This document shows, in pieces, positions 55,690 through 64,000 of a stretch of DNA of 64,000 nt. Numbering within the stretch: the stretch's first letter is position 1; each line of letters opens with the position of its first letter. The notes below the pieces were generated by a model. That model had not been told where the DNA came from. It searched no databases and worked only from the letters and a program-made list of their open reading frames with translations. Where the stretch lies: contig JAUIMM010000040.1 in NCBI GenBank assembly GCA_031769625.1, forward strand, positions 15,451,501 to 15,515,500. Reading direction: 5' to 3'. A program made the translations under genes and the position numbers. The stretch is from Taudactylus pleione (Eukaryota; Chordata; Amphibia; Anura; Myobatrachidae).

Positions 55690-57785
55690 TCAGAGGGGGG
55701 AATATGGAGGACATGCATAGTAGTTTCCGAAGTCTATTCCAACAGGCCAGGGTGGGGCCAATGATTGGATGAGAGACAACAGGAACTTTGAACCTCCAGG
55801 GGTACTATATACTGAGAATGAAGAAATTAATTCTAAAGGTGAACCCACTGTTTGACGTCAGTTGTCTGTGACCACTCCATTATCCTACCCAACACAACAG
55901 TGTCATAGTAAAGAGCAGCAACTTAAGTCCCCTCATGTGTCTGCATCTAAAGAGGATTCCATGCTGAAACCGAGGTCTTTTATTACTCCATACAAAGTCA
56001 CTGACAATATTATGTAGCTCCCGAAAACAAAACTTGGAGATATGAATAGGCAAATTTTGAAGGAGATATAAAACCCTAGGGAGTACATGCATTTTAATGA
56101 CACTGATTCTACCGAACCACGAGAGCTGCTTGGTACACCAATCTCTAAGTTCAGAGTGGAGTGTAAGGAGTACTCATTTAAAATGAACATCAAACAGATG
56201 GGAAGAATCAGTATGTAGGGTAACTATAAGGTACTTGAAGCTAGTGGCATGCCAGGTAAAAAAAAAGGATTGTTTGAACCCTTCAATAGAATTGGGGGAA
56301 GCCGACACATTCACTGCTATAGATTTAGAAAAATTCACTTTAAAGTTAGATAATGAACCAAATTGCTGAAACTCGGCCATCAGGTAAGGGATTGAAACAA
56401 AAGGGTTTGACAAGATAGCCAACAGGTCGTCGGCAAGCAGTGCTAGTTTATAGTCAGTATCGCCCACTTTAAAATGAGTGATATTTGAAATGAGTCTAAT
56501 AGTACAAACAAGAGCTTCCATACATTATACAGTAAAAATGGTGGAAAGGGGACACCCCTGCCTAGTGCCATTTTAATCTGGACTGGGTCCTAAAGGGCCC
56601 CATTAATTCTAATCGTTGCAGTGGGGAAATGATAAAGTGCCATTTGCGATGAAGGCCTACAGGGCCAATACCCAGGTGCCTCAAAAACCCCTTCCATAAA
56701 TATCCAGCTAATCCTATTGAATGCCTTCTCTGCATCCATTGAAAGCATCACCACTGGGACAGAGCCACCAGAAGCTAGATTAATCAGATCTATAGCCTTT
56801 GGTGGTATATCCTGTGCCTCCCTTTCAGGTACAAAACCCACCTGGTCTGAGTGTATTAGGTTAGGATGCAGCGACTATTGGCAATGAGTTTCGCAAACAA
56901 TTTAACATCAGTATTAAGAAGGGATATCGGGTGGTAACTAGCACACTGAGCCGGATCTTTATCTGCCTTGGGTATCACAGTAATGTGGGCCTCCAAAGAT
57001 TGGGGAGAGAACCCACACTCATCTGTAATTGCATTAAAAGTTTTGAGCATTTTAGGCAAGAGGGAGTCCTTAAAGAGTTTATAATAAGCTATGGGAAAGC
57101 CATCCGGGACCGGACTCTTTCCAGAAGACATATCCTTGAGGGCTGCCTTGAGCTCCAAAAGGGAGAAAGGGCAGTCTAACCAGGCACTTTCCTGCCCTGA
57201 CAGCTTGGAAAGGCCAGAATTGTGGAGGTATTGGGCCACAGGCTCCTGAGAAGAGGCTAATAATTCAGGAGACAATGGGTCCCAGAGGTTATATAATTTG
57301 GAATAATAGGAGTAGCATACCGGTGATATCACTGGTAAGAGTGCATTGCACCCCTTCAGGATCTCTGACTGTTTGAATGTACAAAGTGGCTCTCTGGGAG
57401 TGCAAAGCTCTCGCTAGCAGCCTACCCGGCTTATTGCCCCACTGAAAAAAGCAGTTTCTACAAAGTCGGTAGTCTCTTTTAATATAAAGTATTGAGGGCA
57501 GACCCAGGGCCGTAGCTAGGGTAGTGCGGCCGGTGCCATCGCACAGGACACCACAGGTAAGGGGTGAGGGGGGCGCCAATGCACTTTCTGGCACAGGGCA
57601 CCAAAAAGTCTATTACGGCTCTGGGTAGACCTAGTCTCAATCAGATCAGATAGAACCTGAGGGGAAGGGGAAGACCTATGTGTTGTCTCCAAAACTCTCA
57701 GCTGTTGGAGCAGGGCTAGTTTCCTACCTGCTTTCTCATGCTTAAGCATCGAGCCTAGCTGGATAACTTTCCCACGCAGCACGTA
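55690..57785 (-). pseudogene. L1/Tx1-like LINE ORF2 pseudogene (linker, reverse transcriptase, start of C-terminal part)
   Basis: Read on the minus strand, segments in several frames give, in order: the linker before the polymerase (NKPGRLLARALHSQRA, about 57450-57405), the first palm/finger motif (GKSPVPDGFPIAYYKLF), then PKADKDPAQCASYHPISLLN, GFVPEREAQD, the first catalytic aspartate in LSMDAEKAFNRISW (56736), the second catalytic box as LADD rather than YADD (56431-56420), FKVNFSKS and, further on, MHVLPRVLYLLQNLPIHI. The endonuclease domain is missing (5' truncation near 57785), which is usual for LINE copies. At least four frame breaks and the hAT insertion make it dead. Known role: target-primed reverse transcription. 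Confidence 0.9.
57505..57623. mobile_element. 119-bp hAT MITE inserted in the LINE
   Basis: Starts CAGGGCCGTAGCTAGGG and ends TATTACGGCTCTG. Flanking octamers GGCAGACC (57497-57504) and GGTAGACC (57624-57631) differ at one position. Removing it rejoins the LINE linker frame. Its right half matches 8066-8112. Confidence 0.9.
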
Positions 57786-57894
57786 TTTGTGAGAATCGCT
57801 AGTAAATTTTATGTTTAGGTGCTGCTATATATAAAAGCAATAATGTGCAACAAACAAGATTTAAAAAAAAAAAAGATATGAGAATAGAATGAGT

Positions 57895-57896
<2 letters not shown>

Positions 57897-57942
<46 letters not shown>
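57897..57942. repeat. (AT)n microsatellite
   Basis: About 22 TA units. Confidence 0.95.
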
Positions 57943-57943
<1 letters not shown>

Positions 57944-58234
57944 TTACATATATACAACTATAGTCCATATATGCTTTTTTTTACAGGGTAGACTTTTTAG
58001 CTAGAGAACCCTATGACACTATTTTCCCTGTGTCTAATTATCACCAGGATATCCTGCCCCGCTGTTACAGAACTTACCTATATACAAGTGTGGTGACCCA
58101 AACCCACTGCCCACTATGACTAGTGGCTTAACAGATCCGTTAGTAAGAGGTGATGGGTAAACCAAATTTCCTCTGCTACCTTCCTTAATTACCCCAGCCT
58201 TTCAAAAAGGCAAGTTCCCCCACTAGTCCTTATG

Positions 58235-58314
58235 CTGGGTATACACTAGACTATATCATGTCCGATCCAGCGGATAGGAGCGATATATCAGGCACATCAT
58301 CTAGTGTGTACCCG
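58235..58314. mobile_element. Short MITE with CTGGGTATACACTAGA termini
   Basis: 'ctgggtatacactagac' at the left is mirrored by 'atctagtgtgtacccg' at the right; 'tccgatccagcggata' lies between. Only 80 bp, without clear duplication. Confidence 0.65.
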
Positions 58315-58449
58315 CTGAGGTTAGGTTTAACTTTATTTGTCACGAACGGAGGAGCAGGCATCTCTGCTGGCTAACTTTTCCGGAAAGAAAAGATTAGTTC
58401 ATGACACACACATTTCAATACATTGTCAAAATTCAACAATGCCAAGTTA

Positions 58450-58796
58450 TGGTGCATACACACGATCAGATTTTTCCTTCAGATATGAACGATAACGATT
58501 TAAAAATCGTTCAGTCGTTCATATCTGAAGGAAAATCGTTCATATCTGACATGCCTGAACGATGGACGATCAACGATGCGCGTTCCCGTTTGTCAGATAA
58601 CGATATCTGACATCTGATGGGTTTGCAGTCAGACTTGGACGATTCCATTCATTTTAATGCAGTCAAAAATCGTTCAATCGTTCAAATCGTTCAAAACTTT
58701 GGTCAAATCGTTCAAATCGTTCAAATCGTTTAATCGTTCAGTCGTTCATCTGACAAATCTGACAAGTCTGACAAATCTGACCGTGTGTACGCTCCA
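58450..58796. mobile_element. AACGATT-rich MITE with TTA duplication
   Basis: TGGTGCATACACACGATCAG is mirrored by CTGACCGTGTGTACGCTCCA, with TTA on both sides (58447-58449, 58797-58799). Contains 'tcgttca' or 'aacgat' more than a dozen times, including five 'caaatcgttc' in a row near 58683-58735. Confidence 0.85.
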
Positions 58797-58878
58797 TTAA
58801 CTATAACCTTAAACTGTTTTGTGTTATATCATTGTCTAATACTCTACTACATAACACCATTAGACAAATTAACCCCTA

Positions 58879-60344
58879 TTGTGATGACCTATGACGAAAC
58901 CCCCCCCCCCCCTCCCCCAGCGTGATACAAGCCTGCAGATTGGGTCATCCCAGAATCGTGTACTTTTTACAGCCAGCTTTCTGCTTTCATGTGTGTAAGT
59001 GCAGGAGGTGGAAAATAGCTGTTTCTCCTGCTCAGCATCACTGCATATGTGTCAGTGGAATGGGACATATTATAATGCAAATGAAGTATTTGTGCATCAC
59101 ATTGTGCTGGGGACAGAACTGCATATTGGACATTAATATGACCTTATAGAAATGGGTCTGACCATGTTGTGTTACTGTGTGTAATATGTAGAAACTGTAT
59201 ATACAAGTGTTTGTGCCTATCAGTGTATAATATCTCTAAAGCCTGATATGTTACATATAAGATGCATAGGACATGTGTATCTGATGTTATAATGTGTGGT
59301 GAGGAGGCAGGCGGAGACATCCCCCATCCCACTGGAATGCACAGGCAGATAGGCATCTGGGTATGCCTGTTGATATCTGGGTATGCCTGTTGATATCCCC
59401 CATAGGTAGTTACAAAGCTGATAACCCCAACCCCCTAAGCTGATAACCCCCCTCTCTAAGCTCTAGACAGGAAGCTAGAATCAGCAGAATGGCATGTGAC
59501 ATCACAAATGACTATGAGGGGTTAACAGGACTCCTTCTATAGCCCCAGGGGAGCCAGCCCTGTTATCAACATGATTAAGTTTCCTTTGTACCAAAGTGGA
59601 CATTGCGAAACTGTCCGGCACCGATATCCACAGGGGGGGAGCAGGGAATGATATGATCACTAACTGTACAGAGCATTCAAATCACCCAATAGCAGGGCTC
59701 AGGGGTGTCACCAAATCGTGGAAAAACGAGCTTTTTCATAATGGCAAGTGCAGGGGTTTTTAGGGAGTTCTGACCTGAGACCTGGGTGGAGTGGAGGTCC
59801 TAGCCTGAGTGGCACAACCCAGGCTGGGCAAAGGAGTCAGGAGATCCTGCCAGCCTGCCATCCAGGGAGCTAACGCGTATGCTCCAACTGGAGGGGGTCC
59901 CGTGGGGTGCGACTGGTGTGCTAGCTGGAGCTAGGTAACTGGTCAGCACACCCTGCTTTTGGCGAGCAGAGGACCATCAGGCCAAGCGGCCGGGAACCGC
60001 AAGTCAGTGAAGGAGAAGCCATTTCCCAGAGAAGCGTGGAGCCACACAGCAGCCTCACCCAAGTGTGGTGTCCCCAGCCCACGTGGGTAAGCTGGACCCA
60101 GTAGCTGTCCACCTTTCTAACACTAATGGGGCCACTGCTATAGGGACATGTGTCTGGGTTCCCCAAGGTTTAGCTAATACTACTGGCATTTCTGTATATA
60201 TTGTATATAGTTGTAGCTGCTGATTTTACATGTAGAAGTAGAGTATATGTGTAAAATAAAGGTATCGTTATACCTTTGCTATTGTGTCATTTCCTGTGCG
60301 ATCTAAAGGGACTCATAAAAGGACCCGGGGTACTGTGGGTACTA
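58879..60344 (+). mobile_element. Possible LTR with polyadenylation signal
   Basis: Begins TGTGATGACC, contains a 17-C run at 58900-58917, a 21-bp tandem pair at 59356-59397 and, near its end, AATAAA at 60256 followed by 'tcatttcctgtgcgatctaa'. The layout (TG start, late polyA signal, about 1.45 kb) suits an LTR, but no second copy, CA border or target duplication could be fixed. Confidence 0.3.
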
Positions 60345-61372
60345 TACTTATACTGCAGTATAAACTATAAAATTCAGCTTAATGTTTATAATGTTCAATT
60401 CAGATTATGAGCTCGGTGGTGCACAATATTTCCTTGCTTATCTCCACATGCAACGTCACAGAGTCACTGGCCATATTTTAGTCACAATCAGCCAGGATCA
60501 GAAATGTTCCTTACATTTTTAATTCATTAAAGTTAAGGAGCGTTGTTGTAAGATGTCCTTTATTCTCCTTTACTTGGGATGAAGGCTGTGCTGTGCTGGT
60601 CATGCAGGTCATTAATGTAGTCTCTAATTATGCCCGTGTGACTCTCTGCTGCTGATCCCTGATATAAGGCTGAGCTGACAGTGGGTCGGTGTAATGTTCT
60701 GCATTTTAGGAATAGAACTGATCCACGCTGCAGGTGGGTACAGTCACTCTCCAGCTGTCAGAAATCTCCTCTTGTTTCACCTCACACAGGGTTATTATCT
60801 CTCGGTGGTCACATCCGTGGTATAGTTCAGCACCTCAGATATCAGCTGATGCCATGGGCGCTCTGTCTCCGCAGGTCACTGGATCCTGTGAGGTAATCTG
60901 CTCTCCCTCCCAGTGGTGCAGGTCCTAACTGCCACTAACCAACTGCTGCCCCTCTTCTACCAACTGTCCCCAGCCTTCCCGCTGGCCTATCACAGGGCCC
61001 CTCTCTGCTTGTGTATGTGTAGAAAAGCACAACGTTGTGCGGCAGCTGTAATGCCTGAAATATTGGGGTACTACACAAGTACCTCTAAGCAAGTACCCCA
61101 GGTTGAAAACCACCACACTAAGACAACAGTAAATAGTATCAAATGAGTAATCATAATTAACATTTTATAACTCACGTATAACAACTATGGTGTTAACTGT
61201 AGACTACCTGGAACATTGAGCCCATCATTTGTAGATAGTAATAGTGATTGTGACATTTAAAAACCCATTAATAATTACTACATTAGCCCAAATGCAATAT
61301 CCTGCAAAGTGTGGGCAGGGCAAGATTTTGTCAATGTAGCCTTGAAACATATTTGCTCTTTAGAACTAGAGG
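60345..61372. other. Unassigned DNA
   Basis: No repeat or exon that I can support. Confidence 0.4.
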
Positions 61373-61727
61373 CAGGGTTGTCTCTATAATGGGTGCAAGG
61401 TGTGCGGTGCACACGGGCCTCTGGGTCCAGGGGGTCCCACACCACACACCCTGCACCCATAGTTAATAATACTTACCTTTCCGCAGATTCCGGGGGGGTT
61501 CGCCGCAGCGCCGGACCGGTGCTGCAGAGCAGCCAAAAGTCATTGGGAAATGGCGGCAGCCATTTTCCCGGTGACTGCCGCATGTGCTGAAAAGATGTAC
61601 CTAGGAAAAAGGCGCGGGTGCCATTTTTCCCTGAGACCCGTGCATGAAGCCAGAATCTACTGTGCTCGGTGCACTAACAGAGAGGAGGGGGCCCAAACAG
61701 AGGCTGCACACTCTTAAAACGCCCCTG
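61373..61727. mobile_element. Small hAT element
   Basis: Starts CAGGGTTGTCTCTATAATGG and ends 'ttaaaacgcccctg'. Flanking octamers ACTAGAGG (61365-61372) and TCTAGAGG (61728-61735) differ at one position. Shares an internal 'gtgtgcggtg...gggtccagg' block with 13335-13579. Confidence 0.8.
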
Positions 61728-61735
61728 TCTAGAGG

Positions 61736-63212
61736 CTACTATACATCCCCAAAATCTTGCCATTGTCTGTACCTGGCTATTACATTTGGGCCTTACAGTG
61801 CATTTAGAATGTAAGCATGGTGATTTTTAATTGTTTATTCACTATTACTTTTGCTACTACTGCTTCTACTATCTGTCACTGCTGGCCTCCAAGCTCTAGA
61901 TAACCTGCAGGAAGCAGCCCCAGTGATTGGACACATGACTTATAAAAGGCATATAATGTTACAACAGGTTTTCTTGCCAATTTAATATAAATTATACATA
62001 TTTTTTATTAATTAAATGTTTATAGCCAGTCATGGTGTTTTACCCACTGTGGGTTATTATAAATAAACTGGATCTACAGGAAAAAATGTCAAGTAGCAAA
62101 AGGATCAGTGGTAATTCATTAACATAACAGAGTTTATTATATGAAAAATATCTAATTTTCAATTAACTTTATGTTTCTGTGTATTTCTCATAATTTACTG
62201 ATCAACCCAAGTATTAAAGGCATGACATATGTAATGACTCCATGAAATTAAGGTCACTAGATTTTATACCTATTTTTTAAAAAGGACTCTAAATGTGAGT
62301 TATGCTGGCCGGCACCAGCAATATTTAAAGGCTAAAAATGAGATTACTGGAATTCAGCTCTATTTCCTGTCCTTCAACTGGGAAGTTCCCGGGGTTCAGA
62401 ATGATTCTATATTTGAGTCTGTTGTGTTGAAGATACATTTCATTAAATTTTTTTTTACTTATCTTAGCAATTTAATAAATTATGTGTCCCAAAAAGGTTG
62501 GGAGTGACTGCCAATTTTGTTCCAGGGCATTACATCGCAGAAAAGCCTTGGACTATAAATGTTATTTATTTGAAGTATAAGAAAGAGCATAGCACACAGC
62601 AAAAGTGATTTAAAACTCAATAATTTCCAGTGACATGAAAGCAGACAATTAACTGCCTGTTCGCATATTGCTTTTATTACAGAAGAGTCTGGCATCATAT
62701 CTAAATGAGGTGTAAACAGCAGACTGAAACCTTTTCACAGCATCAGCAGTAAAGTGTAAATTTTCTTCTGGCTTGTTTTAAAAAGACTTTACACAAATTG
62801 AACAATGTATTTGTATAATAAGAGGAACATTGTAAAATAAATAAAATGTTTCCTAACAGCTCAATGGAGTTAGGGGATGTGGCTTTTAGGGTTCCCAAGG
62901 ACAGAGATTAAATGTATCAAATAATGGTAAGGAAGGTAAACCTAGATAAATTCACTGGAACATGGCATGGACAGAAGTAGCTGGATTCCGTATTCTTTAA
63001 GGCAGAATCAGTACCAATGGGTGAGAGAGAGGACGAAGTTGAGACAACACAAGGACAAAGGGTTGTCCAGCAAAAGAATAGCTCAGACAGCAGAGCAGCA
63101 GCTTCTAAAGGTTGGAGGTCTGAGTACAAATCCCAACACCAAGGTTGGAGATGTTGTTGGGAATGGGTATTTACAGTGGGGTGATCGGACATCCGTGCGC
63201 AGGGGGGTGATC
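61736..63212. other. Unassigned DNA
   Basis: AT-rich, no repeat or exon recognised. Confidence 0.4.
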
Positions 63213-63262
63213 AGCCAGTCCAGAGTGTAACCCCGGGGGGGTTACACTCTGGACTGGCTGTC
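63213..63262. repeat. Near-perfect short palindrome
   Basis: 'cagccagtccagagtgtaac' is mirrored by 'gttacactctggactggctg' around a C/G centre (cccgggggg). Beyond the arms the two sides are unrelated. Confidence 0.9.
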
Positions 63263-63635
63263 TGCGGGTAGTTGAGTGCAGGCACAGGGAACACCGGGGT
63301 CGAGGACAGAGGCAGACTGCGGGCTAGGAGCTACAGCTCCCTCCCTCATCCCCTCCACAGCACCCGCAGCCCCTCCGAAGGCTTGACACTGCTCCTGTCT
63401 CCATCCACAACACTGCAGGCAGCTTTCCGCTGACACTGGAGAGCATGGATACTAGAACAGGCTGTGGGAAGGGGAGCACAGGGAGAGGGGACACCGGGGA
63501 CAGGCAATGGGCAGGGGAGCGCAGGGATAGGAGAAAACAGAGGAGAGGATAGAGGCAGAGGCTGTGGGTAGGAAGAGGGGTAGACACAGGCCAGAGGCTG
63601 CGGGCTAGGAGTGAGACAGTATAGATAAAGGAGAA
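63263..63635. other. G-rich unassigned DNA
   Basis: Loose 'aggggagcacagggagaggg'-type repeats at 63468-63560 resemble a young purine-rich tandem array. No gene recognised. Confidence 0.4.
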
Positions 63636-63695
63636 AAGTATCACGTCCGAAAAGCTGCTCCGCAAAAAGAGCAGCTTTTTGGAAGTGATACTTTA
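63636..63695. repeat. Hairpin with about 27-bp arms
   Basis: 'aaagtatcacgtccgaaaag' with 'ctgctc' pairs with 'gagcag' and 'ctttttggaagtgatacttt'. Loop about 8 bases. Probably one end or the core of a MITE. Confidence 0.75.
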
Positions 63696-64000
63696 GTTAA
63701 TGAGGTGTGATGAATGCCTCCTAATGGAACTTTGAACTTGCAGCGAGTTCAAAACAGAATTATCACTAATGATAATTATGTAGATGAATAGGCCCTATTA
63801 TGTGTGTTTGCCTTATAATGCACTGTTCTGCTTTCATGCAATGGACATTCATTCAAGGACGCAATTCATGTCAAATACTGCATAAATGACATCCATATAT
63901 CATACGCACATTGTGTTATACGTACAGTAGAGCTGCAGGCATCAATTTTGAATATTAAGTAAAGGCATATTTTTCGTAATTGTACACAAATAACATAACT
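63696..64000. other. Unassigned, MITE-like end
   Basis: 'agatgaataggccctatt' at 63780 resembles a MITE terminus. Otherwise nothing recognised. Confidence 0.35.

Overview
This is repeat-dense vertebrate DNA, most probably from an anuran amphibian with a large genome. The basis is the mix of repeats: L1/Tx1-like LINE, Penelope-like GIY-YIG element, Tc1/mariner, hAT, Helitron, Ty3-type LTR element and very many 3-bp-TSD (PIF/Harbinger-like) MITEs. Species is an inference. I see no operons, rRNA, tRNA or CRISPR; almost every long open frame here is a by-product of repeats.

Host gene content is sparse. Four short minus-strand blocks (52658-52628, 50192-50109, 46060-45868, 8424-8330) have AG/GT splice borders and compatible phases (x-0, 0-0, 0-1, 1-0). 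They look like consecutive exons of one unidentified gene whose last visible intron is about 37 kb and holds most of the transposons described here.

Layout. 1-2790: Penelope-like element in an inverted arrangement, split by a nested MITE. 2959-6964: MITEs in AT-rich DNA. 7080-8115: a 42-bp minisatellite abutting a hAT-like end. 9515-14956: MITEs, a complete non-autonomous hAT (10756-11829), an L1 remnant and a GGGTTAG-rich tandem array. 17097-21470: a decayed non-autonomous LTR retrotransposon whose gag pseudogene is followed by a captured Y-box cold-shock-domain sequence, the most unusual object in the window. 21473-22358: MITEs, a Tc1 end and a hairpin. 24393-27030: a 2.6-kb palindrome that carries a splice-site/polyA cassette seen again at 17308-17474. 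27696-38182: MITEs and a Penelope-type leader. 38895-41690: a four-level nest (MITE in LTR in hAT in MITE). 42075-48400: MITEs, one exon and a truncated Tc1 transposase. 49290-52658: L1 remnant, two exons and a Helitron-like element with higher-order tandem repeats. 52861-55429: nested MITEs. 55690-57785: L1/Tx1 reverse transcriptase pseudogene hit by a hAT MITE. 57897-64000: microsatellite, MITEs, a possible LTR, a hAT and two short palindromes.

The intact target-site duplications let the order of insertion be read in several places. No intact transposase or polymerase is present, so all elements here appear non-autonomous or dead.
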